Shown piece by piece: positions 8,250 through 16,847 of a stretch of DNA of 56,712 nucleotides (positions are counted from its first letter, which is position 1; each line of letters begins with the position of its first letter). Under the pieces are notes generated by a model that ran no database searches, was not told the origin of the DNA, and saw nothing but the letters and a program-made list of their open reading frames with translations. Position numbers and translations under genes: made by a program. The stretch comes from Parvularcula sp964484475 (GTDB taxonomy: Bacteria > Pseudomonadota > Alphaproteobacteria > Caulobacterales > Parvularculaceae), in NCBI GenBank assembly GCA_964484475.1, contig CAZAFU010000004.1, forward strand, positions 1-56,712. Direction: 5' to 3'.

Positions 8250-8794
8250 GGCCGGGTCGCAAAGAAGTCCGATATGACCGTATCCAGCGTTGCCGGATCG
8301 GTCGCGCCGCCAAGCGCCGCATTGACCGCCGCGAGAAGCTCTTCACCCGAACCGACGGCGGTGACATCCACCCGGTCGCCGCCGAACAGGCTGCGCCCGG
8401 CGCGTTCCGTATTGAGCTGTGACATGATGGCGGTGATGTGCGAGGTTGCCGCGGCGCGGGCCTCGCGCGCGCCCTGCGAGTTCCTCAGCCGCAGATCGCT
8501 TTCCGCTTCGTCCGCGATCGACCCGATCACGGTACGAATTGTCTCAAGCGTGAAGGACACCTGGCTGAGCCGGCCATCCGCGATGGTCATGCGCGTCTCC
8601 GCAGCATCTAGATCGGCCAACGCCTTGCTCACCAGGTCGTATTCCTCGACCTGCGCCCCGAGCGCCTTGGACAGGTCCTGCTTGCGGCCGGTGACCAGTT
8701 CCTGCGAGGCGCGGAAGAGATTGGTCTTCACCGTGTCGAGCGCGCGATCCATGGTGTTCGCCCGCACGAAGTCGGGAATGCCGGTGATCTTCAT
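8246..8794 (-). CDS. flgL: FlgL N-terminal half (separate frame)
   Basis: A 182-residue frame with the N-terminal flagellin-type D0/D1 domains of FlgL: NLFRASQELVTGRKQDLSKA, then LDAAETRMTIADGRLSQVSF and RSLFGGDRVDVTAV. It stops at 8246-8248 just after the segment TLDTVISDFFATRP. Complete alphaproteobacterial FlgL proteins of this type continue with some 30-40 residues before DPA(I/V)(R/K)D; those residues are missing and the remainder follows in another frame. Since the N- and C-terminal D0 helices must pack together, a lone N-half would not be expected to work. It abuts flgK upstream (one-base overlap at 8794). Confidence 0.75.
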   Translation of the reverse strand: MKITGIPDFVRANTMDRALDTVKTNLFRASQELVTGRKQDLSKALGAQVEEYDLVSKALADLDAAETRMTIADGRLSQVSFTLETIRTVIGSIADEAESDLRLRNSQGAREARAAATSHITAIMSQLNTERAGRSLFGGDRVDVTAVGSGEELLAAVNAALGGATDPATLDTVISDFFATRP

Positions 8795-10239
8795 CAGGCG
8801 ATCCTCAGGAGCTGGTTCATCAGTTCGTCGATCGTCTGGATCACGCGCGCATTCGCGGCGTAGGCCTGCTCGATCAGCAGGAGCTGCTGGAGCTCCTGGT
8901 CGGTGTCGACCCCGACGGCGGACAGCTCGCTTTCGCGCGCGATGTCGTATCGCGTCCCGGCGAACAGTGCCGCATCGGCGAGCGCCTTTTCATCGAAACC
9001 GACGGAGGCGTTGACCGCCGCAACAAGCTCCGCCGACGAACGGTTGCCGGTCAGGGACAGCACGCCCGGCGCGGGGTTCTGGGCCGTGAAGGCATTGATC
9101 ATGCGATTGAGCTGGTCGCCATTGCCGGCCGCGCCCGGCGCCGCGGCACCGATGCCGTCGCGCAGGCGCCAGACGGACCCGCCCGCCTGCGGATTGATGG
9201 CGGGATTGAGGCTGAGCCGTTCGGCGATGCCGGCGGTGATGGCCGCGGGCGGCGTCGCCGTCCCGTCCGTGAAGAGACCCGCCGCACCCGGCGTCTTGGA
9301 CGGGTCGACGGCATCGTCGGAGAAGCGGGCGACGAGATCGAAGGCGAGCGCGTCGAGCTGTTCCTGGAAAGCGGGAACGCGGACGTCCCGCGTGTCGAAC
9401 AGCGCCGCGAGCCGGCCGCCTTGCGTGCGTTGCGCCGAGTTGCCCGATGGGGTGATGTCCACGCCATTGACCGAAAGACCCGAAAGCGGCGACCCCAGCG
9501 ACTGGGTGCGACCGACGGCGCCGGCCGGGAGGAACTCCAGCTGCCGCGCCCGTTCGGTGAGGAGGAGCTGCCCCCCATCGGTGACGAGATAGATGGTGTC
9601 GCCCGCCTGCTGTACCGTGACCGGAATTTCGGCGTTGATCCGATCGACAAGACGTTGACGTTCGTCGATGACCTCGGGTGTGAGGTCGGACGACGCGAGC
9701 TCGTTCAGCTTCTCAAGCTGGACCAGCGCCTCGTTGACGGTCGCGACCGAGCGGGCGATCGCGCGGTCCGCCTCCGTGCGCATCTGGTTCGCCGATGCCG
9801 ACAGCATATCGAATGTCCGGACGATGTTCGCGGCGGCATCGACCGCCCCCTTCTGGAGGATCGTCGTCTCCGGCGACGCCGCAACGTCGCGCAGGGCGGA
9901 TTCGAACCGGGCATAGGCGCCGAACAGTCCGCTATCCGTGCCCGGCTCGCCGATCATGTCGGTGATCCGGCTGGCGGCATCCGCGCGTTCCGAGGCGAAG
10001 GCATTCTCGGCCTCGAGCCGCATGCGAGTCGCCGTCAGATAAGGCGCCCTCACATTCTCCATGCCGAGGATCTGCACACCCCCCGGCGCGCCGCCCACGG
10101 ACACTTCCGCGACGGAGACGATCCGGCGCGTATACCCCTCGGTGCCTGCATTGGCGACGTTGTTGGCAACGTTCTGGGCGCGGGCCGAGGCCACGGCCAG
10201 CCCGGAATTGGCGATGGAAAGCGCGGATGCGAAGCTCAA
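8794..10239 (-). CDS. flgK: Flagellar hook-associated protein 1 FlgK
   Basis: FlgK forms the first hook-filament junction zone. The 481-residue protein starts with the rod/hook-type motif SIANSGLAVASARAQNVANN (ANNVANAGTEGYTRR region) and ends with QAYAANARVIQTIDELMNQ, the paired N- and C-terminal D0 helices. The middle contains the usual variable domains (for example DRINAEIPVTVQQAGDTIYL). No signal peptide is present, as expected for a type III export substrate. It lies nine bases downstream of flgE and one base into flgL, so the three are co-transcribed. Confidence 0.95.
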   Translation of the reverse strand: MSFASALSIANSGLAVASARAQNVANNVANAGTEGYTRRIVSVAEVSVGGAPGGVQILGMENVRAPYLTATRMRLEAENAFASERADAASRITDMIGEPGTDSGLFGAYARFESALRDVAASPETTILQKGAVDAAANIVRTFDMLSASANQMRTEADRAIARSVATVNEALVQLEKLNELASSDLTPEVIDERQRLVDRINAEIPVTVQQAGDTIYLVTDGGQLLLTERARQLEFLPAGAVGRTQSLGSPLSGLSVNGVDITPSGNSAQRTQGGRLAALFDTRDVRVPAFQEQLDALAFDLVARFSDDAVDPSKTPGAAGLFTDGTATPPAAITAGIAERLSLNPAINPQAGGSVWRLRDGIGAAAPGAAGNGDQLNRMINAFTAQNPAPGVLSLTGNRSSAELVAAVNASVGFDEKALADAALFAGTRYDIARESELSAVGVDTDQELQQLLLIEQAYAANARVIQTIDELMNQLLRIA

Positions 10240-10248
10240 GGTCTATAC

Positions 10249-11598
10249 CTATCGGATGATGTTGTTGGTTTCCTGCAGAAGTTCGTCCACGGTCTGAATG
10301 ATCTTCGCGTTGGATGAGTAGGCGCGCTGGGTCTCGATAAGCTGCGTCAGTTCGGACGCGATGTCGGTCGTCGATTCCATCAGGCCAAAGCCGACCATCT
10401 CGCCGGTCGGGCCCTCGCCCGCATCCCAGAAATAGACGTCGCCGCTTTCCTGGCTGATGCGGAAGGCCTGGCTGTTCATCGGCGTCAGGCCGTTGAGATT
10501 GGGAACGTCGGCCACGGGGATCTGATACAGTGTCTGGCGAAAGCCGGTGTCGTAGATAGCCTGGAGCTGGCCACGTTCATCGACTTCGACACTGACGAGG
10601 TTGCCGATGGCCGCGCCGTCCTTGGTCAGATTATAGGGCGAGAAGCCGGTCGCGTACTGCGTCATGCCCGACCGACCGTCGGGCTCCCCGACGAAGAGGG
10701 AGATGGGGCCGCTGGGCGTCTCGATCGTGACTTCGCCCGTTGCGCGATTGTAGGCGCCATCGGTCGGATCGCCCGGCAGCGCTGCACCCGTCACCGGATC
10801 GTAGGCCACGGCGTTGGTCACGTCGTCGATGGCACCGCCATTGGTCGCCTCGTCGCGGAAGCTGACATCGAAAGTGGCGAGCGAAACCTCGGTGCCGGTC
10901 GAATTGTCGAGGATCTCGACACTCCAAAGATTGCTGGCGCCGGTTGCCGGTATGTTCGGCGTGAAGCGGGCGGTCAGGACCTGTCCGCGGCCGAAATTGT
11001 CGAAATACTCCGTCGTGATCTCATAGGGATCACCCGTGCCGCCCGCCTGGGTCGCGTCGGCCGGCAGGTTCAGCCCCATGCCGATGCGCGTCGTGGGCGT
11101 CGAGGTGAACGCCGAAGTCGTCACGCGGACGGGCTCGAGGCTTTCGGAGCTCTGCCGTGAGACGGCGCCGATATCGCCGCGCGAATCGGCCGGCCAGCCG
11201 AGCAGGAACAGACCGCTCGCCGTGCGCAGGAAGCCATTCTCATCCGGTTCGAACGAACCGGTCGCGGTCAGGAGCAGTTCGCGGTTCATGTTCTGCGGAT
11301 CAGTCCCCGCCTCGTCCGTGACGGCGAGCAGGCCCCTGCCCGCGATCGCGAGGTCGGTCGCGTTACCCGTGGAGATCAGCGATCCTTCGTCCGTGACGTC
11401 GCGCGAGATTTCCGCCCGGACGCCGCCCGCGGCATAGGCATTGGGCCGGCTGCGGACCACCATGGACTGGAAGTCGGACACGGCGCGCTTGTACCCATAG
11501 GTCTCTGAGTTCGCGATATTGTCCGCAATCGTTCCCAACCGGAGCGAGTTTACGGACAAGCCCATTATGCCTGCGTTCAGGGAGGAAGAGATGGTCAT
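10249..11598 (-). CDS. flgE: Flagellar hook protein FlgE
   Basis: FlgE polymerises into the hook. The 449-residue product opens with SLNAGIMGLSVNSLRLGTIA and the DNIANSETYGYKRA motif, contains the insertion domains of hook subunits, including DPQNMNRELLLTATGSFEPD, and closes with TQRAYSSNAKIIQTVDELLQ, the family C-terminal signature. Its length is within the usual 400-450 range. It is the first gene of the minus-strand run flgE-flgK-flgL-flgI, and no hook cap (flgD) or hook-length gene (fliK) is adjacent. Confidence 0.95.
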   Translation of the reverse strand: MTISSSLNAGIMGLSVNSLRLGTIADNIANSETYGYKRAVSDFQSMVVRSRPNAYAAGGVRAEISRDVTDEGSLISTGNATDLAIAGRGLLAVTDEAGTDPQNMNRELLLTATGSFEPDENGFLRTASGLFLLGWPADSRGDIGAVSRQSSESLEPVRVTTSAFTSTPTTRIGMGLNLPADATQAGGTGDPYEITTEYFDNFGRGQVLTARFTPNIPATGASNLWSVEILDNSTGTEVSLATFDVSFRDEATNGGAIDDVTNAVAYDPVTGAALPGDPTDGAYNRATGEVTIETPSGPISLFVGEPDGRSGMTQYATGFSPYNLTKDGAAIGNLVSVEVDERGQLQAIYDTGFRQTLYQIPVADVPNLNGLTPMNSQAFRISQESGDVYFWDAGEGPTGEMVGFGLMESTTDIASELTQLIETQRAYSSNAKIIQTVDELLQETNNIIR

Positions 11599-11686
11599 GC
11601 GCGCATCCTGCGTGTCTATATCCTCACGCGATCATCAGGATGCTCGGTTAACGCTTCGTTTCGCGATAGAAGAAAGGTTGAGTCTA

Positions 11687-12484
11687 TTACCTGAGTTGTT
11701 CGCGCGCCACGGTATTCGGATCGAGAAGGATGATCGCGATGCGACGGTTCGCCGGATCGTTCAGGTCCGGGGTCAGGGGTTCGCGATCCGCGCGCCCCGC
11801 GACTTCCTTGATCAGCGCTGTATCGACGCCGGCTTCGATCAGCATGCGGCGCGCCGCGTTGGCTCGCTCCGCCGACAGCTCGAAGTTGGAGTAGAGGTAG
11901 CTGGCGTAGCGGCGGCCGTCCGTGTGGCCAACGATCTTCAGGCTGGCGCCGGTCTTTTCGACCGCATTGGCCGCGGCCTCGATCAGGAGCTTCAGGTCCT
12001 CCGACGGCACGGCCGAGCCGGTCCCGAACAGCGGCCGGCCTTCCACATCGATCAGTTCGACCACGGTGCCCTCTTCCGTGACGGTCACGCGGATGCGGGA
12101 TTCCGCGTCCTCGATCCCGGATTCCTTGGCAAGCCTCTGGATTTCGGCGAGGATCGCCTCTTTCGGCGGAATGGGCGCGCGCCGGTTGTTGCGGCTTTCA
12201 TACTCCGCACTCTGTGACAGGGTCTCTTCGGTCAGTATGCTGTCGCCATTGAGTGCCTCGGACCCGCCCGCCGATGTCGACGCAATCGGCAGTGTCGGGT
12301 TGAAATAGTCGGCGAGGCCCTTGCGCTGTTCCTCCGTCGTCGCATTCAACAGCCACATCAGGAGGAAGAACGCCATCATGGCCGTCACGAAGTCAGCATA
12401 GGCGACCTTCCAGGCGCCGCCATGGTGACCACCCGCGACGACGACGCGCTTGCGCTTGATGATAATGGGTGCCTTTTCCGACAT
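11687..12484 (-). CDS. motB: Flagellar motor stator protein MotB
   Basis: MotB anchors the stator to peptidoglycan and carries the proton-binding aspartate. The 265-residue product from ATG 12484 has the N-terminal GGAWKVAYADFVTAMMAFF, with Asp31 in the membrane helix equivalent to E. coli Asp32, a plug/linker region and a C-terminal OmpA-like peptidoglycan-binding domain (LKIVGHTDGRRY, FELSAERANAARRM). An upstream in-frame start at 12502 would add MVRGRG; the start at 12484 follows GGCAGGGG. It is monocistronic and divergent from fliM, with a CtrA-like box between them, and unusually is not next to motA. Confidence 0.93.
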   Translation of the reverse strand: MSEKAPIIIKRKRVVVAGGHHGGAWKVAYADFVTAMMAFFLLMWLLNATTEEQRKGLADYFNPTLPIASTSAGGSEALNGDSILTEETLSQSAEYESRNNRRAPIPPKEAILAEIQRLAKESGIEDAESRIRVTVTEEGTVVELIDVEGRPLFGTGSAVPSEDLKLLIEAAANAVEKTGASLKIVGHTDGRRYASYLYSNFELSAERANAARRMLIEAGVDTALIKEVAGRADREPLTPDLNDPANRRIAIILLDPNTVAREQLR

Positions 12485-12536
12485 ACCCCTGCCCCGAACC
12501 AATCACTGCCTCAAGACCTACATAACCATACGGGCG

Positions 12537-12551
12537 TAAAGTCCGCTTTAA
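12537..12551 (+). promoter_or_regulatory. CtrA-like box between motB and fliM
   Basis: TAAA-N7(GTCCGCT)-TTAA: the same half-site variant as at 3042-3056, again in a divergent flagellar intergenic region and 26-44 bases before the possible fliM starts. Function is inferred from the Caulobacter CtrA consensus. Confidence 0.45.
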
Positions 12552-12576
12552 CTCCGAAGACGAGAATATCGTCGCC

Positions 12577-13440
12577 ATGTCGGGCGGGACTGATATGGCA
12601 ACTGTTGCAAACACTGGGTTGAACGCGCTGATCGAAGCGGGGCCGCGACTGCCGGCCTATCTGCGCGAGCGCGCGCGCCTTCTGGAGAGCCGCAGCGCCG
12701 AGATCGCCGAGGACCTCTCGGATTTCCTGCGCGCGCCCGTGGAAGTGTCCGATGTCGGCGTGACGCGTCGCCAGTCCCGCTTCCACGAGGAAGGCGAGAA
12801 CGTCGTGTTCGACGGCTACCGGCTGCGCGGCCGCCCGACCCTCCGCCTGACCTTCGACAAGGTGGCCGCCACCGTCGCCGCCGAACAGATCTTCGCCGCA
12901 AAGATCGACGAGCCTGCCGTGACGGCCGCGATCGCGCAGTCGCTGGCCAGCCGTGTAGCCTGCAACATGCTCGGGATCGCCAGGGAGGAAGCGGCCATGC
13001 TGAACCTGGTCCGCGCCGAGCCCGGGCCGTTGACCGACAAGCCGGTCGTGGCCGCGACCTATTGCTTCCGCCTGCCCAACAAGGACGTCATCGCCGTCAC
13101 CGCCGAACTGGCCCGCGGCCTGACTGATGAGGACTCACCGCCCGTCCCGAGGCTGAGCGAGGCGGTGATCGACGGCGCCGTGTTCCCGGCGGTCGCCGTG
13201 TTGGCCGTGCGCAAGACGGCGATCATGGACCTGGCCAAATTGTCGCCGGGTGACGTCCTGCAGCTGCCGAAGGCGTCGCTCGAAGCCATCACGCTGCAGG
13301 CCCGCCACCGCCGTGGCACCATGCCGCTAGCCACGGGCGTGCTGGGTTCGGAAAACGGCGTCAGGTCGCTGAGCGTCACCTCGACGGTTCTGGGCCATGC
13401 CGAACCGGCGCCGGCGGAAACTCTCAGACAATTCGGCTGA
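12577..13440 (+). CDS. fliM: Flagellar motor switch protein FliM (divergent)
   Basis: A 287-residue protein recognised mainly by its C-terminal SpoA domain (about residues 205-265: VLAVRKTAIMDLAKLSPGDV, LQLPKASLEAITLQ) and a CheC-like middle region (LSDFLRAPVEVSDVGV, FAAKIDEPAVTAAIAQSL). FliM is the C-ring layer that binds CheY-P through an N-terminal LSQxEIDxLL-type motif. No such motif is present before the middle domain, and the protein is shorter than typical FliM (about 330). The start may also be ATG 12595, which has a better-placed GGGCGGGA. It is divergent from motB, in keeping with a switch-complex gene. Confidence 0.72.
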   Translation: MSGGTDMATVANTGLNALIEAGPRLPAYLRERARLLESRSAEIAEDLSDFLRAPVEVSDVGVTRRQSRFHEEGENVVFDGYRLRGRPTLRLTFDKVAATVAAEQIFAAKIDEPAVTAAIAQSLASRVACNMLGIAREEAAMLNLVRAEPGPLTDKPVVAATYCFRLPNKDVIAVTAELARGLTDEDSPPVPRLSEAVIDGAVFPAVAVLAVRKTAIMDLAKLSPGDVLQLPKASLEAITLQARHRRGTMPLATGVLGSENGVRSLSVTSTVLGHAEPAPAETLRQFG

Positions 13441-13504
13441 CACGCTTTGCAGGCGGCAGGACCTCCCCTAACAGAAGCACTTCGATGACAAGGAGGGCTG
13501 CGCC

Positions 13505-14694
13505 ATGCCCTATTTCGAGGACCTGACCCCGCGACCGGCCGATGCGCTGCTCGGTCTCATGGCCGCCTTCAGAGCCGACCCCCGCGAGGACAAGATCGAC
13601 CTAGGGGTCGGGGTCTATCGCGACGATACCGGCAACACGCCGATCATGGCGGCCGTCAGGGCCGCCGAAGCGCGGCTCGCCGAAACCGGCGAGACCAAGG
13701 CCTATGAGGGGCCGCAGGGCAATCAGNNNNNNNNNNGGACTTTACCGCCCAGATCGTGAAGTTCGTCTATGGCAACCGTCCCGCCACCCACACCGCCTTC
13801 GCCGCGCCGGGCGGTTGCGGGGCGCTGAGCCTCGCCATGTCGCTCATCAAGCGGACGCGGCCCGACGCGACGCTCTATCTGAGCGATCCCACCTGGCCCA
13901 ATCACAAGCACATTGCGCGCACCGCCGGACTGCAGCTCGGCAGCTACGCCTACCGTATGATCGAGGGCGGCGGGATCGACCTCGACGCGATTGCCGCGGC
14001 GCTCGGTGACGCCACACCGGGCGATGTCGTCCTGTTCCAGGGTCCGTGCCACAACCCGACCGGCATCGATCCGCTAACGGACCAGTGGGACCGGCTGGCC
14101 GAGATCGTCAACGGTGCCGGCCTCCTGCCGCTGATCGATATTGCCTATCACGGCTTTGCCGTTTCGCTCGATGAAGACATGGCGGGGGTGCGCCGGTTCC
14201 TGAAGGCCGTACCCGACGCGCTGGTCGCCTATTCCTGTTCGAAGAATTTCGGTCTCTATCGCGATCGCGCCGGCTGCTTCATAGGGCAGGCGGCGACTGA
14301 AAAGGCCGCCGAGGCCGTCCGTACACATGTCGCGGACATCGCCCGTGCGAGCTATTCGATGCCCCCCGCCCACGGGCCGGCGATCGTCGCGACCATATTG
14401 GGCGACCCCGAACTCGCCCAGCAATGGCGGGAGGAACTGACGGCAATGCGGGAGCGGATGAACGGGCTACGCCAGCAGCTGGCCGACGCGCTGCACCCGC
14501 GCAGCAATGATTACGACCCGACCGCCCTGGTCCGCCAGAATGGCATGTTCTCGCAACTGCCGCTGACGACGGAAGAGATCGGTGCGCTGAAGGAGGCGGG
14601 CGTCTACATCCCCGGCTCGGGACGGATCAATATTGCGGGCCTCATGCCGTCCAAGGTGGCCCGCGTCGCTGAGCTGATCAGCCCGTATCTCTGA
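13505..14694 (+). CDS. Aromatic-amino-acid/aspartate aminotransferase (class I, interrupted by an assembly gap)
   Basis: A PLP-dependent class I aminotransferase of the AspC/TyrB family. The N-terminus has LTPRPADALLGLMAAFRADP and IDLGVGVYRDDTGNTPIM; the second part contains FQGPCHNPTGIDP (substrate and PLP site), PLIDIAYHGFA (Asp and Tyr contacting PLP) and SCSKNFGLYRDRAGC with the PLP lysine. Ten N at 13727-13736 separate the parts, and the frames on either side require a gap length of 2 modulo 3, so the run is a placeholder. Little protein seems missing (GNQ then DFTAQIVKFVYGN). AGGAGG precedes the start. Its 3' end overlaps the convergent DUF962 gene by 17 bases. Confidence 0.9.
13727..13736. 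other. Assembly gap (10 N) inside the aminotransferase gene
   Basis: Ten undetermined bases; the flanking coding frames do not join across exactly ten, so the length is arbitrary. Confidence 0.97.
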
Positions 14695-15022
14695 CGCGGG
14701 CCTGGCCGAGCCGGTCGCCGAGCCGGCCGGTCACCGCCAGCCAGAGCATGTGATGGTCGGCGAGATAGGACCAGAACGGATAGGTGAAGGTCGCCGGCTT
14801 GTTCCGCTCAAAGAAGAAATGGCCGAGCCACGCGAAGCCGTAGCCGCCGACCACGGCGCTGAGCAGGAACCAGAAATTCCCCGTAAGGACCAGCGCGACC
14901 AGCGAGAGGATCTCGATCGACGTGCCGACATAGTGCAGTCGCCGGCAGACGGGATCGGCATGCTCGGCCAGATAGAACGGGAAGAAGTCCCGGTACCTGT
15001 GATATTTCCGGCCTTCTGTCAT
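14678..15022 (-). CDS. DUF962/Mpo1-like membrane protein
   Basis: A 114-residue protein of the DUF962 (Mpo1/YGL010w-like) family, with the family's conserved His-rich positions: YLAEHADPVCRRLHYVGTS near the N-terminus and YLADHHMLWLAVTGR near the C-terminus. Two hydrophobic segments lie between (SLVALVLTGNFWFLLSAV and GGYGFAWLGHFFFE). Yeast Mpo1 is an Fe(II)-dependent dioxygenase acting on 2-hydroxy fatty acids; the retained histidines make a related activity possible but it is not demonstrated for bacterial members. It converges on the aminotransferase with a 17-base overlap and lies just downstream of the minus-strand tRNA-Gly. Confidence 0.8.
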   Translation of the reverse strand: MTEGRKYHRYRDFFPFYLAEHADPVCRRLHYVGTSIEILSLVALVLTGNFWFLLSAVVGGYGFAWLGHFFFERNKPATFTYPFWSYLADHHMLWLAVTGRLGDRLGQARVRDTG

Positions 15023-15058
15023 CAGATCGCCTCCTTAGCGTGGCGCGATAACCCTGAC

Positions 15059-15132
15059 TGGAGCGGGTAGCGAGAATCGAACTCGCACGTTCAGCTTGGG
15101 AAGCTGACAGGCTACCATTACATCATACCCGC
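15059..15132 (-). tRNA. tRNA-Gly (anticodon CCC)
   Basis: The minus strand folds as a 74-base tRNA including an encoded CCA end: acceptor GCGGGTA/TACCCGC, D-arm with AATGGTAG, anticodon stem TCAGC/GCTGA around loop TTCCCAA (anticodon CCC), and T-arm CGAG-TTCGATT-CTCG. The discriminator is U. It reads the GGG glycine codon. It sits between the DUF962 and radical SAM genes; no integrase or duplicated 3' end is seen nearby. Confidence 0.95.
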
Positions 15133-15235
15133 CTGCAGGGAGGCGAAATTCGTGTAACCGCCCGGCCCTGTCAACCGAAGAGTTGGTAAGCGCGTCCGAT
15201 CCCGGTAGGGTGCGCCCGGCACAGGGAGGGTTTTC

Positions 15236-16168
15236 ATGGCCGACGGCAGCGGGCTGCTGAAATTTGCAGATCCCCATACGACCGCAAAGGGCGACAAGCG
15301 CGCCTGGGTGCCGCTGCGGCGGCTCGAGACCCTGTGGCTCAACACCGGGACGCTCTGCAATATCGCCTGCGAGAACTGCTACATCGAGTCGACCCCGACC
15401 AATGACGCCCTCGTCTACCTGACCCGCGACGAGGCGCGCGCCTATCTCGACGAGGCGCTGACCATGGGCACGCGCGAGGTGGGGATCACCGGCGGCGAGC
15501 CGTTCATGAATCCCGACATACTGGGCATCATGAGCGACACGCTGGACCGCGGCTATGAGCTGCTGATCCTGACCAATGCGATGCGCCCGATGATGCGCCC
15601 GCGCATTCAGGAGGGGCTGCTCGCCATTCCCGAAGACCAGCGCGCAAGGCTGACGCTGCGGGTGTCGATGGACCACTATACGCGGGAGCATCACGATGCC
15701 GAGCGCGGTGCCGGCGCCTTCGACAAGGCGCAGGAGGGCCTGCGCTGGCTGTCGCAGAACGGCTTCACCCTCGCCGTCGCGGGCCGGACGATGTGGGGCG
15801 AGGAGATGGCGACCGCCCGTGAGGGCTATGGCCGCATGCTCGCCGAGATCGGTATCGATCTCGATGTCGACGATCCCAAGCGCCTGGTGCTGTTTGCGGA
15901 GATGCGGGCGCAGGACGATCCGCCGGAGATCTCCGTCGGCTGCTGGGACATATTGGGCAAGACACCCGATGACGTCATGTGCAGCTCCTCCCGCATGGTG
16001 GTGAAACGCAAGGGCGCGGACGAGCCGGTCGTCCTCGCCTGCACACTGCTCGCCTATGACGAGCGGTTCGAGATGGGCCGTACACTGACCGAAGCGAAGC
16101 GCCCCGTCCCGCTCAATCACAAATGGTGCGCGACGTTCTGTGTGCTTGGCGGGTCGAGCTGCAGTTGA
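15236..16168 (+). CDS. Radical SAM protein with cysteine-rich C-terminal tail
   Basis: A 310-residue radical SAM enzyme. The [4Fe-4S] motif is C41-NIA-C45-EN-C48, followed by YIEST, and the SAM-binding GGEP motif appears as GITGGEPFMNPDI. These are normal positions for a short (no N-terminal domain) radical SAM protein. The C-terminus carries further cysteines (KWCATFCVLGGSSCS), and others occur at GCWDI, MCSSS and LACTLL, which could bind an additional iron-sulfur cluster. The specific substrate is unknown. Its TGA overlaps a possible TTG start of the DUF938 methyltransferase gene, so the pair may act together. Confidence 0.85.
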   Translation: MADGSGLLKFADPHTTAKGDKRAWVPLRRLETLWLNTGTLCNIACENCYIESTPTNDALVYLTRDEARAYLDEALTMGTREVGITGGEPFMNPDILGIMSDTLDRGYELLILTNAMRPMMRPRIQEGLLAIPEDQRARLTLRVSMDHYTREHHDAERGAGAFDKAQEGLRWLSQNGFTLAVAGRTMWGEEMATAREGYGRMLAEIGIDLDVDDPKRLVLFAEMRAQDDPPEISVGCWDILGKTPDDVMCSSSRMVVKRKGADEPVVLACTLLAYDERFEMGRTLTEAKRPVPLNHKWCATFCVLGGSSCS

Positions 16169-16842
16169 CCGATCAGGGCGACAACCAGCGCGGGGCGGAT
16201 GGCCGCGAAATCGCGCTCGAGCCGAGGGCGGCCGAGGGGGAACGGCTCCATTCCCCATCCGTTGCGCGCAACAAGGAGCCGATCGCCGAGGCCTTTGCCG
16301 ATCTGGTCGGCGTCGAGGCGCGCGTACTGGAGGTCGGCTCCGGCACCGGTGAGCACGGCGCCTGCCTCACGGGTCGGCATCAGGGCCTCATCTGGCAGCC
16401 TTCGGACCCCGACCCCGCATCGCGCGCGAGCATTTCGGCGTGGGCCGAGACCGTGCCGGGGGGCCGCCTGCTGCAGCCGCTCGAGCTGCGAACCGATCGG
16501 AACGACTGGTGGGAGGACCTGCCCGGCGCTTACGACACGGGCGTCAGCATCAACATGATCCATATCGCGCCATGGGCCGCCACGGAGGGGCTCTTCCGCG
16601 GCATGGCGCAGCTTCTGGACACGCCCGCCGCGCTGTTCTTCTACGGGCCGTTCCTGCGAAATGGGGTGAGTGCGGAGTCGAATCACCGGTTCTCCGCCGA
16701 CCTCAAGCGGCGCGATCCGGACTGGGGCGTGCGTGATCTCGACACGGAGATCGTGCCTCTGGCGGCCGAGCACGGGTTCGGGATGGTCGCCGTCAGGGAG
16801 ATGCCGGGCAACAACCTGTCGGTCCTGTTCCGCCGGAGCTGA
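16165..16842 (+). CDS. DUF938 family SAM-dependent methyltransferase-like protein
   Basis: A class I SAM-methyltransferase fold of the DUF938 family. The segment ARNKEPIAEAFADLV leads into the SAM-binding motif VLEVGSGTGEHGACL; INMIHIAPWAATEGLFRGM and FFYGPFLRNGV are characteristic of DUF938. The true start is uncertain: TTG 16165 overlaps the upstream stop (TTGA) and would give 225 residues; the longer GTG at 16123 would overlap radical SAM coding sequence by 46 bases. The biochemical role of DUF938 is not established. Coupling to the radical SAM gene suggests a shared pathway. Confidence 0.8.
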   Translation: MTDQGDNQRGADGREIALEPRAAEGERLHSPSVARNKEPIAEAFADLVGVEARVLEVGSGTGEHGACLTGRHQGLIWQPSDPDPASRASISAWAETVPGGRLLQPLELRTDRNDWWEDLPGAYDTGVSINMIHIAPWAATEGLFRGMAQLLDTPAALFFYGPFLRNGVSAESNHRFSADLKRRDPDWGVRDLDTEIVPLAAEHGFGMVAVREMPGNNLSVLFRRS

Positions 16843-16847
16843 GCCGT

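Noticed and set aside
11640..11665. CtrA-like box upstream of flgE (TTAA-CGCTTCG-TTTC)
   Set aside because: Two mismatches in the second half-site; too weak compared with the listed boxes.
15059..15132. tRNA-Gly as an integration site for a mobile element
   Set aside because: No integrase, no repeated tRNA 3' end and no composition change beside it; neighbours are housekeeping genes.
15035..16258. A 407-codon minus-strand frame across the tRNA and the radical SAM gene
   Set aside because: It runs through a tRNA gene and antisense to a clear radical SAM protein.
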